A stretch of DNA of 64,000 nucleotides, from the NCBI GenBank assembly GCA_012845835.1, contig JABAKD010000012.1, forward strand, positions 13,865,195-13,929,194. Reading direction: 5' to 3'. Under the pieces are notes generated by a model. That model had not been told where the DNA came from and made no database searches. It saw only the letters and a program-made list of their open reading frames with translations. This stretch comes from Undaria pinnatifida (taxonomy: Eukaryota > Sar > Phaeophyceae > Laminariales > Alariaceae). Shown here one piece after another: positions 53,978 to 63,374 of this stretch; within the stretch, counting starts at the first letter, position 1; each line of letters starts with the position of its first letter. The translations under genes were made by a program, and so were the position numbers.

Positions 53978-54345
53978 ATAGTAGCTCTTGCGGTTCTCAC
54001 CTGCACAAGCGAACTCGTCGGTACACTGGTTGAACTTGCATTCCGCTATCAGAGCCGTGTGGAGATTGTCGCCCGCGCACCCGGCGTTCTCGAGGCAGAG
54101 GAGGGTATCTGGATATCCAGAAGTCGACCTATTTTGAGGACGAGATGGGAATCGACGATCACGTGCCAAGCAGCCAATTTTCAATGAGATTGTAGCTCAT
54201 TCTGACCCAAGGCGGTGCAGAGGTGGACTATGTTCTTATTGCTTTCGATCACGGCAAAAAAACAGGCAAAAATGACACCACATTAATTCCAAGTAGTGTG
54301 TGCGATTTCACAGGCGTTAGCCTCAAGCCCGGACGCGTGCTACGA
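53978..54345 (+). pseudogene. Broken gene, unknown protein
   Basis: A plus frame from about 53978 (LAVLTCTSELVGTLVELAFR, then YQSRVEIVARAPGVLEAEEG) runs to about 54103. One base out of frame it continues YLDIQKSTYFEDEMGIDDHV, meets a TAG (54193-54195), then goes on in the same frame GGAEVDYVLIAFDHGKKTGK to LKPGRVLRY near 54345, where a satellite begins. TTCTCACCTGCACAAG (53995-54010) would serve as an acceptor. All three pieces have ordinary composition, so I read a decayed exon with one frameshift and one stop, or two exons. The family is not recognised. On the minus strand a Cys-rich frame ends at CAG-GTGAGA (54001/54000), a rival reading. Confidence 0.42.
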
Positions 54346-54848
54346 TACCTGGTACACGACAAACGATGAACGATAAGCGATGCACAATACACGATACATA
54401 ATAAAACAATACACGATAAACGATACACGATAAATGATACACGATACACGATAAACGATAAACGACAAGCTACACTATAAACGATACACGATACACGATA
54501 ATCGATAAGCGATAAACGATACACGATACGCGATACACGATACGCGATACACGATACGCGATACACGATACACGATACACGAAACATGATACACGAAACA
54601 CGATATTCACGATGTCCACGATGCACGATACACGATACACGATACACGATAAATGATACACGATACACGATAAACGATAAACGACAAGCTACACTATAAA
54701 CGATACACGATACACGATAATCGATAAGCGACAAGCGATACACGATACGCGATACACGATACGCGATACACGAAACATGATACACGATACACGATACACG
54801 AAACATGATACACGAAACACGATATTCACGATGTCCACGATGCACGAT
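54346..54848. repeat. ACGATACACGATAA satellite
   Basis: About 36 degenerate 10-15 bp units, arranged in two higher-order copies (about 54395-54600 and 54640-54845). At 54347-54353 the sequence GAT-ACCTGGT-ACACGA shows the 7-bp micro-insert relative to the unit GATACACGA. Confidence 0.92.
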
Positions 54849-55103
54849 AGAGTCGTTCTACGGTAGCCCCCCCAACACCCTTTTCTTTAACGAAATCGCC
54901 GGTTTCAAAACCAGCTCCCGATTGTATCTCCTGAAATACGGTGTCCCTCGACACCCCGACGTCATCGATCGATAGGACCTTGCACACAAGAAAATGCGTG
55001 GATAGTATGTTTTCGACAGTATCCTTCCTTGTGTCGAGCAGCCATGAAACGTTCGTTAAACAAAATCGCTGGTTTTGGGGGGGGGGTATCGTAGAATCAG
55101 TCG
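54849..55103 (+). mobile_element. MITE3 copy 2
   Basis: 255 bp. Left end GAGTCGTTCTACGGTAGCCC; the right end is its imperfect inverse (TATCGTAGAATCAGTC). Subterminal inverted segments (TTTAACGAAATCGCCGG and AACAAAATCGCTGG) extend the arms to about 60 bp. It sits inside the CGATACACGATA satellite, which resumes at 55104. An open minus frame spans nearly all of it; unclear whether meaningful. Confidence 0.82.
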
Positions 55104-55248
55104 ATACACGATACACGATACACGATGCACGATAGCGTTGGCACTTTTTCGGCTAATTTTGTTTGCGAATGACCGGATCCTTTGCCCGAAATCGTCGGAA
55201 TGCCCTTCCTTGATGTTTTTTGCAATACGCTTGTTTTTTATACCTCGG
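55104..55248. repeat. Satellite end and M repeat
   Basis: CGATACACGATACACGATAC (55104-55130), then the M anchor TTGGCACTTTTTCGGC and CCGAAATCGTCGGAATGCCC. Confidence 0.75.
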
Positions 55249-55637
55249 TGTTAAGGTAGTAGTGGGGTATTAGTCCGTTTGACCACTTGCAAAAGGTTAA
55301 CCACAATAGCTTACCCGAACTTAAGCCTTATAACACTCTTCCCCCCTGAAACGGCGAGATACCAGGTCGGCCGGATATACGGGCGGACCTGTCAATTATC
55401 CAAGCCGTTTCATTTCCTGGGTATACCGGGGAGAGTATTTTTCAAGTTCGACATTGGAAAATGGGAAAGTCTGAAAAAGTTTATTGTGGTGGATGTGGGG
55501 CTTCAACCCACGACCCAACAAGCCCATGGTCTGTCCTGCCGACGACGCCATTTGTTAAGGTATTAGTGGGGTATTAGTTTGTTTGACCACTTGCAAAAAG
55601 GTAAACCAATAGCTTACCCAAATGAAGTCTTATAACA
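55249..55637 (-). mobile_element. Miniature LTR element, family e/c, complete
   Basis: 389 bp. LTRs at 55553-55637 (85 bp, 5' on the minus strand) and 55249-55335 (87 bp), both TGTTA...TAACA. Primer-binding site 55534-55550 two bases inside the 5' LTR. AGGGGGGAAGAG (minus, 55336-55347) precedes the 3' LTR. The internal region of 217 bp carries a T-arm-like GGGTTGAAGCCCC. Flanks TCGG and TTGG are an imperfect target duplication. It is about 85% like family c at 37241. No protein. Confidence 0.92.
55534..55550 (-). promoter_or_regulatory. Primer-binding site, family e
   Basis: Minus strand TGGCGTCGTCGGCAGGA, identical to families a and c. Confidence 0.85.
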
Positions 55638-57031
55638 TTGGTCATACGATAACTATTGGTTCATCGGTTTTTTGGACGGGGTGCAGAGCTCTTCGTGTCA
55701 GGGTCTGTAGCAAAGATAGCCCGCACCTCTGCCGCACCATGTAGCTTTACCAATCTTTACCAACGTTTACCATCTTTGCCAATGAATGCAGTCAGTGCAG
55801 TGCATTGCTTCATTCTTGTTTTTCCCTGGTGCGGTGTGCTCACCCGTCGACGGACGCTTGGTTGCTCGGGTCCGCGAAAACCGGGCAGCACGCCGGGTCC
55901 GGCTGCACCGTAAGAAGGTTGATCCTGTCAGCACGAGGCACAGAAGCACCTGATGATGAAAGGGTCTCGATGGTATCAAACATACAAAACACCTAATCTA
56001 CTCTACCCAAGAATACGAGCGGGGTCCGCTGCTTGGTAAGGCTACGGGTGTGGTAGATATTGAGCGAACGCCAGTTGTTCGCCTTAGAGTGGCAGAATGT
56101 GCGAGGGAGCACGCGAACGGTAACCGTAACCGAAACAAAAAAACAAACGAACGACGTAAACCCCTCTGCTACTGCAGTAACAAACCTATTATAATTCCAA
56201 GTCGTGTGTTCCAAAAACAATATCTACATATGTAGCAGAGGTTTTCAGTACATATGGAAGCGTTTCCCACCTGCCATCACGTCAAGATTTCCGCGAACAT
56301 GGCATTCAGTTTCAAAACGCCGGGTAGATTTACGAACACCAACGAACGCGTAACGCGTGACACGAGATTTCAATAATCCCCTGCAGGGATCGTTAGGATG
56401 AAGTTACCGTGTGTGGCTGCAGTGCTTATAGACGCGCTGAGATAGGGGCGGGATGTTTTGGCGAAGGCCTCTGTTCTTCCGTGGAAACCTCTACCATGAC
56501 TTTTGCGTATCTAAATCCGCAATCCCCACCAAACAATAAAAATGGGAAGGAAGAAAGGTCGGGGTGATTTGAAACCCCGGAATGTGCTTTTGTTAGAGGT
56601 AGACCATAACCACTGAGCTATGACTGAGCTATGAAGAGCTATGAAGGGATAACTCGGTGGTGATGCTGTATGTCTAATATCATTATCCACGGCGCATCTC
56701 GAATATCACGACTAAAACCGTCGGAAAGTCGATTGCGTTTTGTTTTACGACATTGCTCGAGGTATACCTACCATGGTATATTACGTACGTGGGAGGTGAG
56801 AGGCTTTATTTAGGCATTCGGGTTGTGGTTGCGTTGTTTCTCAATTCCAGCTTTTCGGACGTGAGGAGGTGCAGAACTTCTCGGCTGAGGACCGTCAGAA
56901 GCAATCGCACCCCTGCTGCGGTATGCGAAGATTAAAGGCGCCGATACCGTATGAAGGTACGATGGCCGCAAAGGGCTTTTGCTCCCGCAGGCCAAAGGCA
57001 GACACGTGTTACGATGGAGGTATTAAAGGTA
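55638..57031. other. Region without a firm gene; tRNA-like relic
   Basis: No gene recognised. 56562-56632 (minus) has TAGCTCAGTGG (A box) preceded by two partial duplicates of AGCTCAGTCAT and followed by GGGGTTTCAAATC (weak B box); the T stem does not close, so it is a tRNA-like relic. Confidence 0.45.
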
Positions 57032-57298
57032 TATGAGTCGTTCTACGGTACCCCCCCCAACACCCTTTTCTTTAACAAAATCGCCGGTTTCAAAACCGGC
57101 TCCCGGTCGTATCTTCTGAAATACGGTGTCCCTCGACACTCCGACGTCATCGATCGATAGGCCTTTTCACGCAAGAAAGTATACGGATACTATTTTTTTT
57201 CAATAGTATCCTTCCTTGTGTCGAGCAGCCGCATGATGAAACGTTCGTTCGATAAAGAAAATCGCTGGTTTCGGGGCGGGGCTATCGTAGAATCAGTC
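57032..57298 (+). mobile_element. MITE3 copy 3
   Basis: 267 bp, about 85% like copy 2. Ends TGAGTCGTTCTACGGTACC and its inverse ...GTAGAATCAGTCA, flanked by TA on both sides (AGGTATA... and ...CATACC). Confidence 0.85.
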
Positions 57299-57430
57299 AT
57301 ACCTATTTTTGGCGAAATCGTTTCTTTCCTGAATGACGGGACTCCTGTTCCCAAAACCGCCGGAATTTCATTCATGTCTTTCTTGTTTAAAAATATTTTT
57401 CGCTTTATACCTACTATAGTAGGCCATGGG
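57299..57430. repeat. M repeat copy
   Basis: ATACCTATTTTTGGCGAAAT, CCTGAATGACGGGACTCCTG, AAAACCGCCGGAATTTC. Directly follows MITE3 copy 3. Confidence 0.65.
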
Positions 57431-57563
57431 AGGATTGTTCATCGGAGAGCACTTTTTTTTCCCCCCCCACCAGAGTTCTTTGGGGGAGAGAGATGGTAAC
57501 CCTTAAGTGACCTTAGGTGAGGACCATCAGGGGAAAAAGTTTGCACCTCTACTCTGTAGCGGC

Positions 57564-57761
57564 ATGCGTAGCCAAAAAGACAAGTATGGAATGAATGAGC
57601 TAACAGAGTTTTCTCGTACCCGCATCCGGCTGGCACGTTTGAGGAGGCGTTCGTCCGAAGCGTCTCCAGGCACTCAAACGCCTGAAATTTACATCATCGG
57701 CGAAAACAATCAAGAAGAAAGTCAGTCGTTTCGGCTTTTGTCGAACGGTTCGGCAAGTTAG
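57564..57761 (+). CDS. Hypothetical protein, 65 codons, ATG start
   Basis: No family recognised. Hydrophilic with ordinary composition: MRSQKDKYGMNELTEFSRTR, an Arg-rich stretch (RLARLRRRSSE), then PEIYIIGENNQEES. The frame is open upstream to about 57507, so it may be an exon. Its last 15 codons run into the first unit of the following tandem repeat, as if the repeat was amplified from its 3' end. Confidence 0.3.
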   Translation: MRSQKDKYGMNELTEFSRTRIRLARLRRRSSEASPGTQTPEIYIIGENNQEESQSFRLLSNGSAS

Positions 57762-58720
57762 CTCAACCTGACAGAGTAGAGCAACAGTTTTTATAGTCGG
57801 TGAAGGGGCCATTTTAAAAAAAACTCTTTCGTTTCCTGCCTTCATGAAATGGTTCGACGAGTTGACCAGCCAGCCAGGGTAGAGCGACAACTGATGGTGC
57901 CCGGAATTGATAGGAAGCGCGATAACAAGCGGCGCTTCGTTTCTTGCTGAATAATTCAACGAGTTGATCAGCCAAACAGGGTAGAGCGACAGCAAACCGG
58001 CAAACGAAAACGCCTAAAAGAGAGGGCGTTTTGTTTCTTGTCGAACGATTGGACGAGTTGACCATCCAAGTAGAGTGGAGCGACACTTAAAATGATGCCC
58101 GAAATTAGTGAGAAGCGCCCAACCAAAAAAGTCAGCGTTTCGTGTATTTTGTCGCTTGATCGTTCGACAAGCTTCCCAGACACACAGAGAAAAGCGATGA
58201 CAATTGATTGACGGAAAGCGCCAACAAAAAGCTGGCGTTTCGTTCCTGCTTGAAGGATTCGACGAGTTGAGCTAGCCAGGCAGAGTAAAGCGACAACTCA
58301 CGATGCCTGAAATTAATGGAAAGCGCTAACAAAAATATCAGCGCTTCGTGTGTTTTGTCGTTAGATGATTCGACGAGTTCATCAGCCAGACAATGGCGAA
58401 CGACAACGGATGAATGAAAAGCGCCAAAAAAAAACGCGGTGACTCGTTTTTCGTTGAAGGATTCGACGAGTTGACCAGCCAGCCAGAGTAGATAAACAAC
58501 TAACATCATGTCTAGAATTAATGGAAAGCGCAAAAAAAACAAAAGAGCGATGTTTCGCGTGTCTTTGAAGGGTTCGACGAGTTGACCGTGGCAGCCAGAG
58601 TAGAGCAACAGCCACAGAGGTGAAGGATGTAGGATTGGCTGGCGGCTGAAGGACGAATGAATCTTGTCGTTTAAGGACCAAAAAAAGCGACGACGGGTTG
58701 AGTGCGATATTTTCAAAATC
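57740..58720. repeat. 93-114 bp tandem repeat, about nine diverged copies
   Basis: Anchor GGATTCGACGAGTTGACCAG near 57746 (degenerate), 57853, 57956, 58049, 58160, 58258, 58368, 58461 and 58574, followed by CAGAGTAGAGCGACAAC and AATTRATGGAAAGCGC. Long minus frames (up to 194 codons) across it come from the repeat. Confidence 0.9.
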
Positions 58721-59400
58721 CCACTCGGAAGAGCGTGCAGAAGATTTACAAGTACATATCACCGTACTGCGAGCGTGGGGTACTGAGGTTCATCTAGACT
58801 TGCGCTGCGGTTCTCGGACACATACCCCTACCGCGGTGCGGTAGGTTTGGCTATAAAGTACGTCGTGTGGCCGATGCTACGACAATCAAGTCGCATTACA
58901 AAAAGTGCAACCGGATGACCACAACCCATTACCTACTGCTATAGACTCGTCTGTTTAGGTATACAAAAATATTAATACTGAAAAACAAGAAGGATCATGC
59001 AAAAACACCGACGACATTGGGTTAACGAGCTCCGTCATTTCCCTCTCAGAAAAAAAGGCCGAAAAGGGGCTATTTATACACCCCTATCGTAGCACGCGTC
59101 CGTACACATACAAACCCCTTCCACCGCGGTAGGTCTGGCTGGTTCGTGTCGCCGAAGCTGCTGTAATATCGCCAGCTAGTAGCGTCGACGATTTTTACGT
59201 GTGCAGCCCTACATCATAGCGGTCAACAGTAATCATTTCGCCCTCCCCTATCCCCGTCCGTTACCGCTACAAATACTTTTTCGGCGTTCTGCAGTACACA
59301 CGAGAAGGTTAAGTAAAACGTCTCATTAAAGCGCCTCGCCGCAAGGTGAGGAGAGACGAGGAGCGGTATACTGCACGTATACCTTCTCCCGTTTTTCCTA
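58721..59400. other. Region without a supported gene
   Basis: 59030-59110 is an inverse M-associated sequence (CTATCGTAGCACGCGTCCGT). No gene recognised. Confidence 0.45.
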
Positions 59401-59628
59401 AGAGCAATATACACAGCGTGGGACACAATAGTCGTGGTCGGAAGGGCGAGCTACGTGTACCCCTGTTTGGTTATCTTGCTGACCTACCTCAACATACTGG
59501 CAGCCTGCGCATTTGAGGTACAGGGGGCCCATGTTCCCGCCTCCCACCTCGTAGCAATTCGACGCGTAGTAGGTGTTCGCACCGCCTTTCAAAAACGGCA
59601 CAAGAAGGCGCAAGAACGCATTCACCAC
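59401..59628 (-). CDS. Candidate exon with paired cysteines
   Basis: 76 codons open on the minus strand from GTG, no ATG, so if real an exon. The C-terminal half is protein-like (GGGNMGPLYLKCAGCQYVEV) and ends DHDYCVPRCVYCS before a stop. Three CxxC/CxxxC pairs suggest metal binding. A plus frame (59434-59667) with a hydrophobic stretch ending ILAACAFEV is a rival. Function unknown. Confidence 0.3.
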
Positions 59629-60327
59629 ACACCTTCAGCAAACCGGTGGACGACATATATATGGTGATACAGCACAGCACACGTAGCGAAAAGAAACAAC
59701 GTGCACGTGAAAGACAAGCTGACATTTACAGGACCACAAGAACTCCCGGAGCCGCTATACTGAAGATGTAAGCGCAAAACGAACTACCTCTCCCAAACAA
59801 GAATCCCACAGCTAGATGGGTCAATATTTTCATGTTTCTTGTTATTATTAATAGGTGCGCTAGGGTACGCGACAAAAATATAAAACAAACGCTGCATTGT
59901 CACACATTGTATAACGCGAGCCCAATTTCCATCCACTCCACCAACTAGCGCTATAACCGTATCGTCTACCCTGGTACACTGCGTAGCTTCCTCTGAAGGG
60001 TACGACGTATTCGGGCGTTGTGTTGTTCTAGATCCTACCTGGTACCCGGTACGCAACAAGGCTCCTTCTACCCACGGAGTTAGCTACTTTTGGTATAGCT
60101 GCACGATGCTTGTACAGATCTTATTGGTGTGAGCTGTATGATACAGCACTACTCGTGTCGCACATCTTCAGACGGGATTATACAGAACGTTTTGCGTATT
60201 TTTATTAATAATACTTAAACGGTTATTATATTTCCGTCCGGAGAGGTACCACTACTGCTGCTGTATCTGGTATTTAGCCCGCGGCTTATGTAGTCTACAT
60301 ACAATACGAAGTCCCTGGTACGGTACC
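59629..60327. other. Region without a supported gene
   Basis: TACCTGGTACC at 60037, TATTAATAGG at 59846. No gene recognised. Confidence 0.45.
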
Positions 60328-60612
60328 ATGGACCAGTATGTCAAACTCGATCCTTCTTCGTGTTCTGCACAGCACTACTTCGAGGATCCCACCAAGGAGG
60401 CCTTGTGGGCAATGATGCTGCGTGGATCTATCGCATGTGTGTGTTCTCATATGTGTTTCCACCCAACATCTAGCATTCATTATTGTCAATCAGTGTCCGT
60501 GACGACGCCTCCTTCAAAAGCGACGAACTCTTCCTGTGGCCACAAACTACAAAACAGAGGTACAAGTACACGTATTATTGCAAACACAGCTGTGCAATGC
60601 CGAACGCAATGA
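60328..60612 (+). CDS. Hypothetical protein, 94 codons, ATG start
   Basis: No family recognised. The ATG is in a strong eukaryotic context (ACCATGG). The first 35 residues (MDQYVKLDPSSCSAQHYFED) are ordinary; from about 60430 the sequence is homologous to the 231-bp tandem repeat at 14150-14990, so the 3' part is probably repeat. Confidence 0.27.
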   Translation: MDQYVKLDPSSCSAQHYFEDPTKEALWAMMLRGSIACVCSHMCFHPTSSIHYCQSVSVTTPPSKATNSSCGHKLQNRGTSTRIIANTAVQCRTQ

Positions 60613-61300
60613 ATGAGGGAGCGGAGCATAATAAGCAAGACAGCGCATCACCTATTATATCCCATCGATGTATGGTTGGTACGAATATAACCGTTCTCCG
60701 CTAACACCAACTCCTTCTGTGTGTGCTCCTAGAAGACTGGTTTCTGGGTTGTCTTTTTGTGAGCCAAGAGAATGAATGAGAGCAAGAAAAAATGGTTTGT
60801 TTCTTCGTGCTGCGTGTTCAATGTTCAATGTCCAACAGCGACGACAGCGCCAGTACCATACATTTACTACAGTATGATACGCACACGGTACGTTAGTTAG
60901 ATATTGGTCCTTACCCTCGCCCATGACGCACTTCGGCAAACCCGCCACAAGATACAGGAAAGCTTTCCTAGAGACCAAGGACGCCCCGGACATCCAAGCA
61001 GTAGTATCCATTCCTCCTTCTCCTGTTGTTGTTGTTGACGGACTGCGACGTTTCCGACTCCTCCATGGCGATACTGAGTAGATTGGCGTTTGCTCGTTGT
61101 TGCTGGTGTGCATCGGCCTCATCTGTCCTGTTGTTGTAGCAGAATAGCAGCAGCAGTAGTAGTAGTGAGTGGTAGTATAAATAGTACCGGTAGTGTTATA
61201 ATAGTGTTAGCAGTTAGTTGTGCGTAGTATTATTATTAAAAGTGGTAGTTTTAGTTTACCTGGTACGTAATACTCTGTATGTTATACGTACAAAATTGAA
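60613..61300. other. Region without a supported gene
   Basis: A 155-codon minus frame (60655-61122) has no recognised domain. TACCTGGTACG at 61259. GTAGTAGT runs near 61150. Confidence 0.4.
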
Positions 61301-61441
61301 ACGCAGCTTGCAAAGATGAGTACTGACCTGAAATTCGTCAAACTCACGGCTGACGTCCTTGAAAATTAGTTTTAAAATTGAAAAACGTCAGCTGTGAGTA
61401 CGACCGATTGAATGATTGAAACTCAACTTTGCAAGCTGCGT
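61301..61441 (+). mobile_element. MITE4 (hairpin element)
   Basis: 141 bp. Ends ACGCAGCTTGCAAAGATGAG and its inverse (CTCAACTTTGCAAGCTGCGT). Inner arms pair as well (CTCACGGCTGACGT with ACGTCAGCTGTGAG), so nearly the whole element folds. Partial relatives at 25655-25690 and 32140-32190; its end motif also occurs in repeat X. Confidence 0.82.
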
Positions 61442-61479
61442 GGTACATAATAAGATCTTAAAATCAACGTGATCCACGA
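61442..61479. other. Short spacer
   Basis: Nothing recognised. Confidence 0.4.
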
Positions 61480-61735
61480 ATATCCAGAAGATAGATACAG
61501 GAAGATCCATAATATCCAGAAGCTCCAGATTCAACATGGATGTCTATATATATCATTATTTAGATTGAAACCAGATCCAAAGAATGGATCTATATCCAAA
61601 AAGATCCATATCCAAAGATCCATATCCAAAGATCCATATCCAGAATGGATATCCACATCTAAAGATCCATATCCAGAATGGATATCCATATCCAAAGATC
61701 CATATCCAGAATGGGTATAAATCTTCACGGCATGT
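61480..61735. repeat. AGATCCATATCC minisatellite
   Basis: Units AAAGATCCATATCC and AGAATGGATATCC alternate in a ~32-bp higher unit (61625-61715). Each unit contains the palindrome GGATATCC. Confidence 0.9.
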
Positions 61736-62149
61736 ATCCATTCCGGATCTCTTCTGGATGTACCGTACTTTTTTGTGCCCCTGGATCTGAATTTTTTTGA
61801 TATTGTTCCATTGAGAATCGGTCTGGGTCGACGTCCGAGATTGACATTATTGACCGTTATGAAACCACAGGCATGCGTTTTGTTGCATGCCCGTCCCGCA
61901 TTTTTAGGGGGGGTGCATCACGCATGATATGGATCTGCCACGGGCCACCCAATGGCACACCTAAAATACAAAAGATATATATTTTGTGAACTCGAACTTA
62001 GGGCCAGAAATACATCACGCATCGATTGAAACCCCGGGGACATCCACCTAGCGTCCCCTTCCGTCTGATTCCTCGGAGCTCTGTCCCATGCGTCTGTCAT
62101 GATGGGTCGCCCGTAGTAGAGGTTGGACTGTACTGTTTTCGCTTGGGTC
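61736..62149. other. Region without a supported gene
   Basis: No gene recognised; only short frames. Confidence 0.4.
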
Positions 62150-62430
62150 GCCCATGGGTTTCCCATGCGGTTGTGCTCGTAGCAGCAGTAACTAGTAGTA
62201 GTGCTGGCTCATGCTCGTGAGTTCCCATGGGTTGCCCACGGCGTGCCCTTGCGGGTTTGGGTCGGCCATGTGGGTTGACCAAATGGGATGGCCATGGGTT
62301 GGCCATGGTGGGTTGGCCATTGGTTGGCCATTGGTTGGCCATTGGTTAGCCTTTGGTTGGCCATGGGTTGCTCGTGGGTTGCGCATGGGTTGCTCATTGT
62401 CCACGGGTTGCCCAGGGGTTTCCTATGGGT
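62150..62430. repeat. GGTTGGCCATT minisatellite
   Basis: About 15 copies of a 10-12 bp unit GGGTTGGCCAT, most regular at 62280-62360, with GGGTTGCCCA variants outward. Met/Trp/Gly frames on either strand are artefacts. Confidence 0.9.
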
Positions 62431-62496
62431 CGCTGGCGGTAGTAACCAAAAAAATAAAGTATTAAATCAACCAATCATCTTCTCATCTTCTTCGAC

Positions 62497-62838
62497 ATGC
62501 GGCGAGAATACAGCCTATCAGCTCATCGCCAACAACAGCAAGATCAGTTGTGCATTTTTGGTTTGTCCCCCACCCTGCCACCCGTGAGAAAGAGCACACA
62601 GAGCTTCCCCCCATCCAGTAGTAGCAGCAGCAACACCACCACCACCACCACCACCACCACCACCAACCAGTACCACCAGCACGACCTACCTCCAGCAGCG
62701 CTCTTCCGTACCGACCCCAGCACGAAAAGCAACCCCTCTCCCCAGACCACCACCACGCCGCTTCGCCTCGCCGCTTCGCCTCGCCGCTCTCAGACAGCCA
62801 GAACATCGCGACTAGCGCCACCTCGTACATCGATCTGA
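62497..62838 (+). CDS. Hypothetical Ser/Thr-rich protein, 113 codons, ATG start
   Basis: No family recognised. Starts MRREYSLSAHRQQQQDQLCI. A Ser run and a run of ten Thr (from an ACC repeat at 62637-62664) follow, then a basic Ser/Pro/Thr-rich tail (PLRLAASPRRSQTARTSRLA). Looks disordered. The overlapping minus frame (62483-63055) would need ten Trp in a row, so the plus strand is likelier. Confidence 0.35.
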   Translation: MRREYSLSAHRQQQQDQLCIFGLSPTLPPVRKSTQSFPPSSSSSSNTTTTTTTTTTNQYHQHDLPPAALFRTDPSTKSNPSPQTTTTPLRLAASPRRSQTARTSRLAPPRTSI

Positions 62839-62871
62839 TCATCAGTTGTATCTGGTAGAGTATCAAGAACC

Positions 62872-63183
62872 GTGAGCAGCAACATCTTTCACCGGACCAG
62901 GTCGACACATCGGAGACTGCTTGCGGCTGCCCACTGCTGTTGGACGACTCGACCCAGGTACGCTGATAACTCTCATGGAACGCCGTATGTAAACACAAGG
63001 AGGGTAGTTTTATACGAATGTGCGTTATTTGCGCGTGGGGCAGTGCGTTACGCATGTGGCAAGATGGATTTGGAGCATACGTTTACTCCGGACCTTCTTC
63101 TTGCTCCCTTTGCTACGCACGAGTTCAAATCAACATTTCTTGCGGAGAACTTAGAATCGGACGTTCGTTGTCTTGAACGGTGG
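62872..63183 (+). CDS. Candidate exon, unknown protein
   Basis: A plus frame open from GTG 62872 to 63228. Its second half is ordinary globular-looking protein (KMDLEHTFTPDLLLAPFATH, then LAENLESDVRCLERW). GTAGGT at 63184-63189 may be a donor, so I end the exon there; an ATG is available at 63064 (start of MDLEHTF). It shares no recognised domain. It is 34 bp past the stop of the preceding frame and could be part of the same gene after splicing. Confidence 0.33.
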
Positions 63184-63374
63184 GTAGGTTTGTATCTATA
63201 CTGCTCACCTACCTGCCCATTGCCATAGAGCTCAACAGGGGCACTAGTTTTTAGAAGAGCACAGGCGGGAGCTTTTTTTTACGACGGGGCCTAGAGGAAG
63301 GAAGAAAGACAAAAAAAAGGAAGAGGACAAATGCAAAGCCTTTGCTCACAAGGTATTTTCGATACCAGTCGCTC
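63184..63374. other. Short spacer
   Basis: AGCTCAACAG at 63227-63236 could be an acceptor for the preceding donor. Nothing else recognised. Confidence 0.35.

Noticed and set aside
54249-54845. 198-codon minus frame (YRVSCIVYRVSC type)
   Set aside because: Entirely coded by the ACGATACACGATAA satellite.
55355-55372. TACCAGGTC as another micro-insert in family e
   Set aside because: Aligned family c copies read TAGCAGGTC, so it is a single substitution, not an insertion.
56562-56632. tRNA-Val-like gene on the minus strand
   Set aside because: A box is perfect but the T stem does not close and the acceptor strands do not match.
57600-58762. Minus frames of 90-194 codons
   Set aside because: Coded by the 93-114 bp tandem repeat; no composition or start evidence beyond that.
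62483-63055. 190-codon minus frame
   Set aside because: Needs a run of ten Trp from an ACC repeat; the plus-strand reading is more natural.
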